Source: Acidimicrobiales bacterium
GTDB lineage: Bacteria; Actinomycetota; Acidimicrobiia; Acidimicrobiales; Poriferisodalaceae
DNA: 64,000 nucleotides
Direction of reading: 5' to 3'
Assembly: GCA_041394185.1 (NCBI GenBank)
Contig: JAWKIQ010000001.1
Location: forward strand, 124,001-188,000
Part shown: positions 9,292-18,113 of the stretch, one piece after another
Numbering within the stretch: the first letter of the stretch is position 1
Layout of the letters: each line of letters opens with the position of its first letter
Program-made: the position numbers and the translations under genes
The notes under the pieces: model-generated
The model's input: only the letters and a program-made list of their open reading frames with translations
Databases searched by the model: none
What the model was told of the DNA's origin: nothing

Positions 9292-9464
9292 GTTTCAGGA
9301 TGCTAGGCGAGGGCTGTGACGCTCGTCCTCTGTCGACCGCTCTGCGGCAGATCGGACGACCCGCAGGAGTGCTCTTGCCAGCCCCGGCGTCATCTGGGGG
9401 CGGCACGGCGGCAGTGAGTCGAGATCGTGAAGGTGACGGGATCCCGATTCGGGGCTGCGATCGC

Positions 9465-10664
9465 TCACCGGAAACTCGCGAAGTCGGGGACGGAAGCCTC
9501 GGACGACGAACCTAGCCATGCGCTCCAGTCGATGGACGGTCTGCCGCTAACGCAGCCGGTCGTGGGAGCTGTAGATCTGGGGATTGGTGTGCCGCGGAGG
9601 ACTGCGAGCAGGAGCGGTTGGGGGCATACGGAGATGCCGTTGACTCGGATGCCGAGGTGGAGGTGCGGTCCGGTGGTGTTGCCGGCTCCGGGCGTTCCGG
9701 GTTGGCCTCCGCTGAGGCCGATCGGTTGGCCTGCAACAACGGTGTCGCCGACCGTGACTGCGACCTGGGATAGGTGGCAGTAGGTGTATGTGGCGCCGTC
9801 AGTCCCGGTGATGGTGACGGTGTTGCCGCAGCGGCCGCTGCCACCGCCGGTGTAGATGCCTGCGTTGGCGATGGCTGTCGTCACTGTGCCGTTGGTGATG
9901 GCGTACACGGGTGTTGCAACCGGCATCGCGATGTCGATTGCCGGATAGTCGTGATGTGGGCGTGTCGCGATCGCGGTGGTGGCGTAGTCGGCTGGTGCCG
10001 GGAATGCGTACCCGGCGACCGGTTGGCCGAACGTGGTCAGCGCACCCGTGTACGACTGGGCCCACTGGAGAACAGCCTCGACGTACTCCCAAGATCGGTT
10101 GTAGGCGAAGATCGCCGCTTCGACGTCGACGACTCGACCTTCGGGGCAGAGATGACGCCGCATCGCGGGTACAGCGTCATCGACATCGTGCGGATTGGCG
10201 ACTCCATCACCGTCGGCGTCGCTTCCGAAGATCCGCCAACTGGACGGGATGAACTGGAACGGTCCTACGGCCCGGTCCCAGGTCGCGTCTCCGTCCCACC
10301 AGCCGCCGTCGGTGTCGCGAACGCGTGCCGTTCCGTTCGACCCGTCGAGGGCGATGCCGATGATCGGCGGCCAGATGATGCCGTCTGGTCCGATGTTGGC
10401 GCCGCCGTATCTGCCGTGGTTGGACTCGACCTTGCTGATGCCGGCCATGACGGTCCACGGGAGGCCGGGGCACCGGGTCGCTTCGACGACGAAGAGCTGC
10501 AGCAGGTCCATGGGGATGTCGGCGAACGCCTCGTCAGAAGGATCTGATGTCGCAGCCGCAGCGGACTGTGAACCCGCCGCAAGCGTGACCAGCCCGACGA
10601 GGCCGAAGAACCCCACCACGAGTGTGAGGGTCATTGCGGCAACCAGGCCCCCGATGGCCTTCAC
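9465..10664 (-). CDS. Bifunctional cell-wall hydrolase: lytic transglycosylase plus M23 peptidase
   Basis: About 399 residues with an N-terminal membrane segment (MTLTLVVGFFGLVGLVTLA), so anchored or exported. Residues about 75-195 form an SLT-like lytic transglycosylase: catalytic glutamate in GISKVESNHGRYGG and AVGPFQFIPSSW. Residues about 245-370 form an M23 endopeptidase: HHDYPAIDIA and the HLHLG zinc ligands. It would open a local gap in peptidoglycan for the conjugation machine, the role of VirB1/TcpG proteins. The GTG at 10664 is chosen because it comes just before the membrane segment and overlaps the stop of a mini-ORF (GTGA); an ORF start at 10736 would begin inside the promoter element. 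Transcribed leftwards from the shared element at 10694-10801. Confidence 0.85.
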   Translation of the reverse strand: MKAIGGLVAAMTLTLVVGFFGLVGLVTLAAGSQSAAAATSDPSDEAFADIPMDLLQLFVVEATRCPGLPWTVMAGISKVESNHGRYGGANIGPDGIIWPPIIGIALDGSNGTARVRDTDGGWWDGDATWDRAVGPFQFIPSSWRIFGSDADGDGVANPHDVDDAVPAMRRHLCPEGRVVDVEAAIFAYNRSWEYVEAVLQWAQSYTGALTTFGQPVAGYAFPAPADYATTAIATRPHHDYPAIDIAMPVATPVYAITNGTVTTAIANAGIYTGGGSGRCGNTVTITGTDGATYTYCHLSQVAVTVGDTVVAGQPIGLSGGQPGTPGAGNTTGPHLHLGIRVNGISVCPQPLLLAVLRGTPIPRSTAPTTGCVSGRPSIDWSAWLGSSSEASVPDFASFR

Positions 10665-10687
10665 CGCTGCTTCCGTTTCAGTTCCAT
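10661..10687 (-). CDS. Putative 8-residue leader ORF upstream of the cell-wall hydrolase
   Basis: ATG at 10687 opens MELKRKQR and stops at a TGA that overlaps the GTG start of the hydrolase gene (GTGA). The ATG is exactly 13 bases after the first C of the CCCTGGG block of the promoter element, as in two other places in this element, so it may be the first codon of a near-leaderless mRNA and couple translation to the hydrolase. There is no homology evidence; the case rests on position and repetition. Confidence 0.4.
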   Translation of the reverse strand: MELKRKQR

Positions 10688-10693
10688 GCCACA

Positions 10694-10801
10694 CCCAGGG
10701 ACATGCGAACGCTCTGAGCGCGACAAGAAACCTCAAATTCGCGTCGAAATCGGGTTTCTCAAGATTTCTTGTCGCGTTTCGACGACGGCGATGTCCCTGG
10801 G
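10694..10801. promoter_or_regulatory. Divergent composite promoter/operator element, copy 1 (perfect dyad)
   Basis: Outer blocks CCCAGGGACAT (10694-10704) and ATGTCCCTGGG (10791-10801), and inner blocks CGCGACAAGAAA (10719-10730) and TTTCTTGTCGCG (10765-10776), share one centre at 10747.5. Each half therefore reads, towards its gene, TTTCTTGTCGCG, 14 bases, ATGTCCCTGGG. It lies between the leftward hydrolase and the rightward lipoprotein/pilus operon. The TTGTCG and TGTCCC hexamers are 17 bases apart, which fits a -35/-10 pair for a non-housekeeping sigma factor; alternatively these are activator or repressor sites. Function inferred. Confidence 0.7.
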
Positions 10802-10807
10802 GTGGGT

Positions 10808-10870
10808 ATGAGTCAGAACAGATTCACCCTTGACGACCACCAACAGTCATCACATAGAGTGGCGATATGA
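10808..10870 (+). CDS. Putative 20-residue leader ORF upstream of the lipoprotein gene
   Basis: ATG at 10808 is 13 bases after the first C of CCCTGGG in the right half of the promoter element. It encodes MSQNRFTLDDHQQSSHRVAI and ends in TGA at 10868-10870, overlapping the lipoprotein ATG (10867) as ATGA. The lipoprotein start itself has only a weak ribosome site, which favours coupling through this ORF. Evidence is positional only. Confidence 0.45.
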   Translation: MSQNRFTLDDHQQSSHRVAI

Positions 10871-11577
10871 CTACTCACGGTGTGGAGCGTGGTCAGTCGG
10901 GCATTCTCGGCGGGCAACGGTGGTTCTTGTCGCTGCTCGCCCTTGCAGCGACGACGTCGCTGATTGTCGGGTGCTCGGGCGATTCGTCTTCGGGATCGAC
11001 CCCCACGATCGTCACCTCGTCGACGTCGACGGGGGTCGAATCGACAACCACCACCACTGCGGCAAGCTCGACGACAACCGAGGTCGAGACGACTGCACCG
11101 GCTGAACCGACTACGACGACCGCAGCCGAAACGATCGAATCGGTCATCGCGAACCGAATCCGGGCATTCTTCGCCGCCCGCGAGGCAGCGAACGCCGGGC
11201 CGGTTCCGAACCCGGGCGACGCTGCCCTTGCCGAGGTGGCAATCGGCGATGCGTTGACTTCGACCGTTTCAGAGACGCAGAGGCGTTTGGACGATGGCCG
11301 GGCGATCCGGGCTGGGGAGCAGCAGCTTGCCGCCATTCGCGTGGGCTCGGTGCAAGTCTCGGAAGCGACCGCATCTGCGGGTGTGTGCTCGATCGACGAC
11401 GGCGTGATCTACGAAGTGGCTACCGGTGATGTGATCAACGACGACGTCGTTACCCACAACTACCTCATCGAGCTGGACCTGGTGGGGGAGGCGTGGAAGG
11501 TCTCGCGTGTCGTTCGGCTGCAGCAGTGGGAAGGAGTCGCGGGATGCGCATTGTCACCGCAGGACTTTCCGCACTAG
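10867..11577 (+). CDS. Predicted lipoprotein, first gene of the pilus operon
   Basis: 236 residues. Basic N-terminus, hydrophobic stretch and lipobox LIVGC near residue 36 indicate a lipid-anchored exported protein. A Ser/Thr-rich linker (about 40-90) leads to a compact C-terminal domain (about 95-236) ending in a YLIELDLVGEAWKVSRVVRL-type strand pattern, reminiscent of NTF2-like folds found in small actinobacterial lipoproteins and VirB8-like T4SS parts. I do not recognise a specific family. Its end overlaps the next gene by 34 bases. Confidence 0.65.
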   Translation: MTTHGVERGQSGILGGQRWFLSLLALAATTSLIVGCSGDSSSGSTPTIVTSSTSTGVESTTTTTAASSTTTEVETTAPAEPTTTTAAETIESVIANRIRAFFAAREAANAGPVPNPGDAALAEVAIGDALTSTVSETQRRLDDGRAIRAGEQQLAAIRVGSVQVSEATASAGVCSIDDGVIYEVATGDVINDDVVTHNYLIELDLVGEAWKVSRVVRLQQWEGVAGCALSPQDFPH

Positions 11578-12386
11578 TCGCAGCGACGCTTGCAACCTCG
11601 CCAGCCCTTGCCGCTGATGAGGGCGAGGTCGGAGTCGTTGAGAACGTCGTGGAGGTGACTGCGTCCGCGACCGTCGAAGGCTACGAGTCAATCACCGTCG
11701 ACGATGGCGACTGCGTTTGGGAACGGGCCCTTGACGACGACTTGTGGGTCGGCGTCTACGACGAACACGGCGTCCAGATCTATTCCGACACAGGCGCCTG
11801 GTTCCAGCTCATCTGCGACGGTGACGTCGTAGAGGTAAACCGGATGTTCGTAGCGCCAGAGGGTGGTGGTTTCTCGGAAGAGGATCTGCTCGAGCAGGCG
11901 AAGCGGGTCATCGACCCTGCGCTGCCAACGTGGTCGTCCAGCCCCGACGGGCAGACGATCCCGATGGTTGTCCAGATGCCGACGTGGCTTTGGGTTGACG
12001 AGTCGTATTGGGCGGGCAGCTACATCGGCCGTGCGGAGACGCCGAGCCGCCGTATGTGGGCTGAGGCCAAGGCCGTGCCCACGGCGACGATCTGGTCCCC
12101 GGGCGATGGCACCACCGTCACGTGCACGGGGGCGGGCTCGCAGTGGAGCGAAGAGTCAGCTGACCCTGAGTGCTCCCACACGTACCGACACTCGACGGCA
12201 GGCAGCGCCGGACTCACGGCGGCGGTCACGGTCGAGTTCGAGGTGTGGGGGTGGACGAGCCTGAGCCCGACCCCAGTGCTGCTCGGAACCATCACGCGCA
12301 CCTCGGCTCCGCGACTGTGCGGGTGGGCGAGATCCAAGCCCTCGAAACGAACGACACATAGCGAGAGGAACAGCGGGCGGAAATGA
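11544..12386 (+). CDS. Exported protein of actinobacterial conjugative/Tad loci; probable frameshift at the 3' end
   Basis: About 280 residues from the ATG at 11544, preceded by AAGGAG. A signal peptide (MRIVTAGLSALVAATLA...ALA) is followed by an unrecognised extracellular domain with conserved-looking cysteines (DGDCVWER, LICDG, CTGAGS, CSHTY). Proteins of this kind, often mislabelled ATP/GTP-binding, precede SAF-domain genes in actinobacterial mobile elements. In the frame as read, the tail after TITRTSA is unusually basic and Pro/Cys/Ser-rich and ends at 12386. One frame over, the same DNA reads TVRVGEIQALETNDT and stops at 12361, which looks like the natural end. A one-base loss near 12305 (GG for GGG) explains this. 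Confidence 0.65.
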   Translation: MRIVTAGLSALVAATLATSPALAADEGEVGVVENVVEVTASATVEGYESITVDDGDCVWERALDDDLWVGVYDEHGVQIYSDTGAWFQLICDGDVVEVNRMFVAPEGGGFSEEDLLEQAKRVIDPALPTWSSSPDGQTIPMVVQMPTWLWVDESYWAGSYIGRAETPSRRMWAEAKAVPTATIWSPGDGTTVTCTGAGSQWSEESADPECSHTYRHSTAGSAGLTAAVTVEFEVWGWTSLSPTPVLLGTITRTSAPRLCGWARSKPSKRTTHSERNSGRK

Positions 12387-13081
12387 CGACACAACTACGC
12401 GAACGGCCGAAGGTCAACGGCCACAAGCACGACGACTCCAAGTTCGACCTCGCGCCCACGGCAACGCGCAAGACGCGACGACGCGTGCCCGAGGCCATCG
12501 CCGGAGCGCTCGTAGTGATCGTCTGCGCCCTCGGCGTGCTCTGGTGGCAGGCGAGCGCCACCGAACAGACACCAGTGCTCGCGCTGCGCAACCCAGTCGA
12601 GCGCGGACACGTCATCATTCTCGAAGACCTCCAGGTAGTAGGGATCGGAAGCGAAGACCAGGTCGCGGTTCTGAGGTCCGACCAGGCAGCGCTCGTCGTC
12701 GGCCGGGTCGCCCGCACCGACCTTCCCGCTGGCGCTCTCATCACAGCTGAGCAGTTCAGCGACGGCTCGCTCATCAGCTCAGGTGAGGGAGTTGTCGGAC
12801 TCGCTCTCGAGCCCGGACAGTTCCCGTCCCTCGCCCTGTCCGCTGGAGATGCCGTCGCCGTCGTGCTGACACCCACCGCAGGCGACCCGAGAACCTTCGA
12901 CGCCGACACCATCGAGGGCGCAGTACTGGTCAACGATGCGACCGTCGTCGAGGTCTCCCAGGTTGGAGTCCAGGGATACCTGTTCGTCGCCATCCAGGTC
13001 AGCGAGGAGGACGCAGCCAAGGTCGCAGCCGCAGCGTCGGCGAACCGGGTCCGACTCATCCAGGTCGCAGAGGAGGGCTGA
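12383..13081 (+). CDS. SAF-domain protein, CpaB/RcpC-like
   Basis: 232 residues. Cytoplasmic basic N-terminus, one membrane helix (AIAGALVVIVCALGVLWW, about 40-57), then a SAF domain: NPVERGHVIILEDLQVVGI, VGRVARTDLPAGALITAEQF. CpaB/RcpC proteins sit in the envelope of Tad/Flp pilus systems and are thought to guide the pilus. Start overlaps the preceding stop, and the gene is followed directly by the CpaE-like gene, so it is part of one operon. Confidence 0.8.
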   Translation: MTTQLRERPKVNGHKHDDSKFDLAPTATRKTRRRVPEAIAGALVVIVCALGVLWWQASATEQTPVLALRNPVERGHVIILEDLQVVGIGSEDQVAVLRSDQAALVVGRVARTDLPAGALITAEQFSDGSLISSGEGVVGLALEPGQFPSLALSAGDAVAVVLTPTAGDPRTFDADTIEGAVLVNDATVVEVSQVGVQGYLFVAIQVSEEDAAKVAAAASANRVRLIQVAEEG

Positions 13082-13082
13082 C

Positions 13083-13865
13083 ATGAGCCTGATCTGCCTC
13101 GCATCAGCCAAGGGATCGCCCGGGGTTACGACCACGGCGCTCGGACTAGCAGCAGCACTCCCAACCGACGACGACCGACACAAGCTCCTCCTCGAAGCCG
13201 ATCGAGCAGGCGGAGCCCTCGCCATCTGGTATCAGCTTGGCCGTCAACCAGGACTCGTCACCCTGGCCGCTGCGGGCCGCCACGGACTGACCCGCACCGA
13301 CCTGTGGAACCACGCACAAGAACTCCCCGGCGGGCTACCTGTCGTCGCGTCACCCGAACGCGCCGACCGCACCAGCTCGATCCTCGACACCAGCGGAGCC
13401 CGGCTTGGCCGCTGGCTGGCGGAGCTCCCAGACGTCACCACGATCGCCGACTGCGGCCGACTGACGCCGACATCGGACACCCTCGTCGAACAGGCCGACC
13501 TCGTCCTCCTTGCGGCGAGACCGGTCGCCGAACAGATCCACCCAGGCGCCGCACTGCTCGACAACCTCGCCTCGAACGGCCGGTCGGTCGCATGGCTGCT
13601 CATCGGATCGACACCACACCCGGCCGAAGAGGTCGAGCGGGTGACCGGGCACAGCGTTGCCCGGGTGCTTCCCAACGACGCAGCGACGGCCGAAGCGCTT
13701 GTCGCCGGTGGGGTCAAGGGCAGGCTCGCCCGTCGTCCGCTCGTGCGCGAGATTGCCGCATTCGCACAAGACCTCGCAGCCCACACCACGATCGAAGCGC
13801 AGCCAGCAGAAGCTGCGCCGACAACTAACCAGGTGCCCACTCCTGCGATGGAGACGGTCGGATGA
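13083..13865 (+). CDS. CpaE/MinD-like P-loop ATPase
   Basis: 260 residues. Deviant Walker A motif SAKGSPGVTTTALGLA at residue 8 with the MinD/ParA signature lysine, EADRAGGALA in the switch region, and VTTIADCGRL as Walker B-like strand. CpaE/TadZ proteins position the Tad pilus machine at the membrane. The context (between SAF and TadA genes) supports this over plasmid partition. The start at 13083 follows the SAF gene stop; a longer upstream ORF was rejected as an out-of-context extension. The stop overlaps the TadA start. Confidence 0.8.
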   Translation: MSLICLASAKGSPGVTTTALGLAAALPTDDDRHKLLLEADRAGGALAIWYQLGRQPGLVTLAAAGRHGLTRTDLWNHAQELPGGLPVVASPERADRTSSILDTSGARLGRWLAELPDVTTIADCGRLTPTSDTLVEQADLVLLAARPVAEQIHPGAALLDNLASNGRSVAWLLIGSTPHPAEEVERVTGHSVARVLPNDAATAEALVAGGVKGRLARRPLVREIAAFAQDLAAHTTIEAQPAEAAPTTNQVPTPAMETVG

Positions 13866-15175
13866 GCTTCGATTCCCTCCTGGTCAACCGGCTCCACGCT
13901 GCGGTCGGCGAGGCGCTCGACGAGCGCGACGCTCAGGACGAAGCGGCAGGGCGCCCAGCGCTCGGACACGAAGACCGACGCCAGTTCGCCCGCCAGCTCG
14001 TGAGCCGTCAACTCTCGGCACTCGACGCAGAACGCCTCGGAAACGGGTCCGCGCCGGTGACCGACGACGAAACCCGGCACCTGACCACCGCCGTCCTGAA
14101 CAGGCTGTTCGGGCTGGGACGGCTGCAGGCCTACATCGACGACCCTCAATGGACCGACATCCACGCGAACGGATGCGACGAGGTCTGGCTCACCGGTCAG
14201 GACGGAGCGGTAGTCGCTGGCAACCCGGTGGCCGACACCGACACCGAGCTGGTCGAGCTGATTCAGACCCAAGCACGCCGGGGACGCTCCGAGCAACGCT
14301 GGGATCCCGCCAGCCCCGAGCTCGACATGCGCCTCCCGTCAGGCGACCGACTCCACGCCATCGCGTGGGTGTCGGGACGACCGTCGGTATCGATTCGCCG
14401 GCACAACTTCGACATCAGCCGCCTCAAGCAGCTGATCGGCCTCGGGACCATCTCCGAATCACTGTTCCACCTGCTGCGAGCCATGGTGCTGGCCCGCTTC
14501 AACGTGATCGTCGCCGGAGGCACTGGAGCCGGCAAGACCACTCTCATGCGCTGCCTGATAAACGAGGTCCCCTCGACCGAGCGGATAATCACCGTCGAGG
14601 ACTCCCTCGAGATCGGTCTGGAGCACTTCGCCGACCTGCACCCGAACCGGGTCGACCTCGAAGCACGCGAGGCGAACCTGGAAGGCGTCGGCGAGTTCCC
14701 GATGCACCGCCTCGTCCGATCGGGACTACGAATGCAGCCCGACCGCGTGATCGTCGGCGAAGTTAGGGGCGCTGAGGCTCTCCCCATGATGCTCGCCATG
14801 TCGCAGGGCAACGACGGGTCGATGTGCACCATCCATGCCGACTCCAGCCTCGGCGTGTTCACACGCCTGCAGATGTACATGGCGATGACCCCCGAGCGCT
14901 TCGACGTCGAGGTCACCAACCTGATGATCGCCAACGCCGTCCACTTCGTCGTCCACCTTGGCCGTCTCGACACCAACGAGCGAGTAGTAACCAGCGTCCG
15001 CGAGATCACCGGCGCCGACGGACCACTCGTCACCTCCAACGAGGTCTACGCACCCGATAGCACGGGCCGGGCGATGCCCCGATTCGGATTGAGGGACACA
15101 AGCCTGGCCAGACTCGAACGCGCCGGATTCGAAACCCGCTGGCTCGCTCCGGACCTGGCCGGGTGGGACCGATGA
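13862..15175 (+). CDS. TadA/CpaF-family secretion ATPase
   Basis: 437 residues, full length for the family. N-terminal domain with LFGLGRLQAYIDDPQWTDI and SVSIRRHNF; Walker A GGTGAGKTT near residue 218; ITVEDSLEIGL (Asp box); HRLVRSGLRMQPDRVIVGEVRG (His/Walker B region); GSMCTIHADSS. This hexameric ATPase drives assembly and retraction of Tad/Flp pili and type II-like systems. ATGA overlap with the tadB-like gene shows translational coupling. Confidence 0.92.
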   Translation: MSFDSLLVNRLHAAVGEALDERDAQDEAAGRPALGHEDRRQFARQLVSRQLSALDAERLGNGSAPVTDDETRHLTTAVLNRLFGLGRLQAYIDDPQWTDIHANGCDEVWLTGQDGAVVAGNPVADTDTELVELIQTQARRGRSEQRWDPASPELDMRLPSGDRLHAIAWVSGRPSVSIRRHNFDISRLKQLIGLGTISESLFHLLRAMVLARFNVIVAGGTGAGKTTLMRCLINEVPSTERIITVEDSLEIGLEHFADLHPNRVDLEAREANLEGVGEFPMHRLVRSGLRMQPDRVIVGEVRGAEALPMMLAMSQGNDGSMCTIHADSSLGVFTRLQMYMAMTPERFDVEVTNLMIANAVHFVVHLGRLDTNERVVTSVREITGADGPLVTSNEVYAPDSTGRAMPRFGLRDTSLARLERAGFETRWLAPDLAGWDR

Positions 15176-16029
15176 GTCTCCTGATCGCAGCCCTCTTCGG
15201 AACCGGCATCGGGCTCGGCATCCTCCTGCTCGTCGCCGGCATCCGAGGCCAGCAGATCCTGCCCGATCTGCGCACCCTGTTCCCGACCGCCACCAAGGTC
15301 GAGACCGCAGCAGCATGGATCGCCGGATCAGCACTCGCTGGCGTCGCGGTCTACGCACTCACCGGCTGGCCGGTGGTCGCCGTGCTCACAGTCGGTGTCG
15401 TCCTTTGGTTGCCACGCCCGCTCGCGGCACGAACCGACCGAGACCTCGCTGTTGCGCGAACCGAAGGCGTCGCCGCATGGGCCGAGATGATCCGCGACAA
15501 CATGGCCGGATCGGCCGGACTCGAACAGGCGCTTATCGCCTCGGCCGCGGTCGCACCTGAAGCGATCGCCGCCGACCTGCGCCGCTTCGCTGCACGCGTC
15601 GACCGCATGCCTCTGGTCGACGCCCTCGCCAAGCTCGGCTCCGATCTCGACCACCCATCGGCCGATCTTGTCGTCGTCGCCCTCATCAATGCCGCCCGCA
15701 TGGAAGCGAGAGAACTCGGACCGCTCCTCGGCCGCCTTGCCGAGACGATTAGAGCTGACGTGCGGATGCGGCTCCGGGTCGAGGTGGGCCGAGCCCGAAT
15801 CCGGACCTCGGCCCGCATCGTCGTCGCCACCACGATCATCACCATCGCCTTCCTGTTCGTGTTCTCCCGCCAGCTGCTCGAGGCATACGACTCGCTCGCC
15901 GGGCAACTCTGGCTGATCGTCGTAGCCGGAGTGTTCGCACTCGGCGGCTGGCTTCTGGCGACCTACGGCCAGATCCAGATGCCCGAGCGCTTCTCGGCCC
16001 GCACCACACGAACCGGAGCCACCCGATGA
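15172..16029 (+). CDS. TadB-like inner membrane protein (T2SSF domain)
   Basis: 285 residues. Two N-terminal membrane helices, a cytoplasmic T2SSF domain with AEMIRDNMAGSAGLEQALIASA and LRRFAARVDRMPLVDALAKL, and two C-terminal helices (IVVATTIITIAFLFVF; WLIVVAGVFALGGWLLA). It would form the platform of the pilus machine with TadC. Start is the ATG at 15172 that overlaps the TadA stop; the GTG at 15163 is less likely. Confidence 0.87.
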   Translation: MSLLIAALFGTGIGLGILLLVAGIRGQQILPDLRTLFPTATKVETAAAWIAGSALAGVAVYALTGWPVVAVLTVGVVLWLPRPLAARTDRDLAVARTEGVAAWAEMIRDNMAGSAGLEQALIASAAVAPEAIAADLRRFAARVDRMPLVDALAKLGSDLDHPSADLVVVALINAARMEARELGPLLGRLAETIRADVRMRLRVEVGRARIRTSARIVVATTIITIAFLFVFSRQLLEAYDSLAGQLWLIVVAGVFALGGWLLATYGQIQMPERFSARTTRTGATR

Positions 16030-16991
16030 CCGTGCTCGTGCTCGCCATGCTCGGAGCTGGGATAGGAATCGGCCTACTCCTCGTCATCAACGGTCTCCAG
16101 CTACGACCCGTCCCACTCGACCAGATCGCCACGACCCTCGACCGGCCCGGAGTATCGGTCGCCGCACTCCGATCGGGCGAACTCGACGAACCCGACCTGA
16201 CCGGCATCCAATCCTCGCTCGGTGCCGCAGGCCTGGGCGTGATGCGCATGCTCGGCATGGCGGAGCGACCCAAGACCATCGAAGCGCTCCGGGTGCTCGA
16301 CAAGACCATCGAACGCCACGCCTACGAGAAACTCCTCGCCGCCTCGGCCGGCTTCGCTCTCCCCATCGTCGCCTCGGCAGCACTGGCCACCAACGGCATC
16401 GCCCCATCGGCACTCGCAACCGGAGTCATCGCGTTCGCCTTGGCACTCTGCGGCTTCTTCTACCCCGACCTGCCTCTCGCAGACCGAGTCGCCGCCCGCC
16501 GCCAGGCCTTCAAGCACGCATTCAGTGCCTACCTTGACCTGGTCACCATCCTTCTTGCCGGTGGCGCTGGAATCGAATCGGCTCTCGAAGGCGCAGCCGA
16601 AGCCGGAGACGGATGGGCATTCGCCGAGATCCGCCGAGCACTCCGCCGGGCCCGCCTCACCCGCCGCAGCCCATGGGAAGCCTTCGTCCAGCTTGGCGAA
16701 GAACTCGGCGTCAGCGAACTCAGCGAGCTCGCCGCCACCGTGTCGCTCGCAGGCGACCACGGTGCACGCATCAAGCAGTCCCTCATCGCCAAAGCCGATG
16801 CCATCCGCACCGCACAGGCTGCCGATCTCGAAGCCAACGCCGAAGCCCGCACCGAGAAGATGATCGTCCCAGTCGTCGTCATGATCCTCGGTCTCGTGCT
16901 GTTCATCGCCTTTGGCGCCGTCGACGCCATCACCGACGGCGGCTCCAGCCAATTCGCCCCGACCACCCTCACAGCACCAGCAGGAGGGTGA
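16026..16991 (+). CDS. TadC-like inner membrane protein (T2SSF domain)
   Basis: 321 residues, hydrophobic ends around a T2SSF domain: FKHAFSAYLDLVTILLAGGAGIESALEGAA and ELGVSELSELAATVSLAGDHGARIKQSLIAKA. C-terminal helix MIVPVVVMILGLVLFIAF. The pair TadB-TadC is diagnostic of Tad systems. Overlaps the previous stop as ATGA. A 72-base gap follows before the pilin gene. Confidence 0.87.
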   Translation: MTVLVLAMLGAGIGIGLLLVINGLQLRPVPLDQIATTLDRPGVSVAALRSGELDEPDLTGIQSSLGAAGLGVMRMLGMAERPKTIEALRVLDKTIERHAYEKLLAASAGFALPIVASAALATNGIAPSALATGVIAFALALCGFFYPDLPLADRVAARRQAFKHAFSAYLDLVTILLAGGAGIESALEGAAEAGDGWAFAEIRRALRRARLTRRSPWEAFVQLGEELGVSELSELAATVSLAGDHGARIKQSLIAKADAIRTAQAADLEANAEARTEKMIVPVVVMILGLVLFIAFGAVDAITDGGSSQFAPTTLTAPAGG

Positions 16992-17063
16992 CCGGCGAGC
17001 GAATCCGAATCCAGCCAACCAGACCGATCTAGATCGGAACCCTCACAAAGGAACCAGACAACC

Positions 17064-17288
17064 ATGCAAGCGCTACGCAACTACATCGACTTCATGCACC
17101 TCGGTGTCGAGTACAACCTGAACCTCGCCGGCGTCGACACCCGCGACGAAGAGGGCGCCATCTCCACCGAGATGGCCGTAGTCATCGCCGCCATGGTGGC
17201 CATCGCCGTCGTCCTCGGCGGGATCTTCGTCGCCAAGGCCCGCAGCAACGCCAACAACATTCCCGACACCGTCCAGGCACCGGGCTGA
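17064..17288 (+). CDS. Flp-type pilin subunit
   Basis: 74 residues. A 29-residue hydrophilic leader ends EEG and is followed by AISTEMAVVIAAM, matching the prepilin peptidase site (cleavage after G, glutamate at +5) and hydrophobic helix of Flp pilins. The mature protein is about 43 residues, typical for Flp. Position directly after tadC and ahead of two TadE-like genes supports it as the major pilin. No TadV-type prepilin peptidase gene is seen nearby, so the host enzyme may be used. Confidence 0.82.
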   Translation: MQALRNYIDFMHLGVEYNLNLAGVDTRDEEGAISTEMAVVIAAMVAIAVVLGGIFVAKARSNANNIPDTVQAPG

Positions 17289-17289
17289 G

Positions 17290-17697
17290 ATGCAAACCAA
17301 CCGCACGCACAACCGGCGAGCGGAACGAAACGAGCAAGGAGCCACATCCACCGAACTGGCCGTCCTCATGCCCGTGCTGATCCTGCTCGTCCTCCTACCG
17401 ATGCAAGTCGGTCTGTGGTGGCACGCCAAACAGGCCGCCGAGATCGCAGCCGAGGAAGCGCTCGACTCGGCGTCGGCCCAGGCCGCCACCGCAGCCGACG
17501 GCCAGGCCGGAGCCCAAGCGATCCTCGGCCAAGCAGGCAACCTCCACAACGTGACCGTCGACGTCAACCGCGGCGCGGAGACGGTCACGGTCACCATCCA
17601 CGGAGACCTCGGATTCAGCATCTTCCCGGGCGCCTGGTCGGTCACCGCTCAAGCCCAAGGCCCCGTCGAACGGTTCATCGCGGAGAACGAACGATGA
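17290..17697 (+). CDS. TadE-like pseudopilin 1
   Basis: 135 residues. NEQGATSTELAVLMPVLILLVLLPMQVGLWWHAKQ shows a prepilin-like G|A cleavage site with Glu at +5 and a single long N-terminal helix, as in TadE proteins. The remainder is a beta-rich domain (VTVDVNRGAETVTVTI). Minor pilins of this type join the Flp pilus base. Begins two bases after the pilin stop and overlaps the next gene by ATGA. Confidence 0.8.
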   Translation: MQTNRTHNRRAERNEQGATSTELAVLMPVLILLVLLPMQVGLWWHAKQAAEIAAEEALDSASAQAATAADGQAGAQAILGQAGNLHNVTVDVNRGAETVTVTIHGDLGFSIFPGAWSVTAQAQGPVERFIAENER

Positions 17698-18113
17698 CCC
17701 GTCGCGACGAGAACGGAGCCGTCTCCACCGAGTTCGCCGTCGTCATGACAGCGTTCCTCACCGCGTTCATGCTGCTCGTCGTGTTCGCCGGACGGGTTGC
17801 CCAAGCCGAGAACGACGTGCGCGGAGCCGCCCAAGAAGCCGCACGGGCCGCCAGCTTGGCCGGAACACCAGACCAGGCCAGCATCCAAGCCCAACAGGTC
17901 GCCGCCGCCAACCTGACCACGTCGGGGCTGAGCTGCGCCAACGGATTCGACGTCCAGGTCGGGCTCGACCGGTTCCAGCCCGGAGGCTGGGTGAGCGTCA
18001 CCATCACCTGCACCGCCTCGTTCTCCGACCTCGCCGGACTCGCGGTACCCGCCAGTCGAACCTTCTCGGGCACGGCCACAGAAGTGATCGACACCTACCG
18101 GAGCGACATGTGA
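17694..18113 (+). CDS. TadE-like pseudopilin 2
   Basis: 139 residues. DENGAVSTEFAVVMTAFLTAFMLLVVFAG is again a prepilin-type segment with E at +5. The C-terminal part has two cysteines (LSCANGFD, ITCTASF) that could form a disulfide outside the cell. Adjacent to and co-translated with the other TadE-like gene and the TadG-like gene. Confidence 0.8.
   Translation: MTRRDENGAVSTEFAVVMTAFLTAFMLLVVFAGRVAQAENDVRGAAQEAARAASLAGTPDQASIQAQQVAAANLTTSGLSCANGFDVQVGLDRFQPGGWVSVTITCTASFSDLAGLAVPASRTFSGTATEVIDTYRSDM

Noticed and set aside
13083..13865. Plasmid partition protein ParA
   Set aside because: The deviant Walker A motif fits, but position between SAF/CpaB-like and TadA genes, and the absence of a ParB gene, favour CpaE/TadZ.
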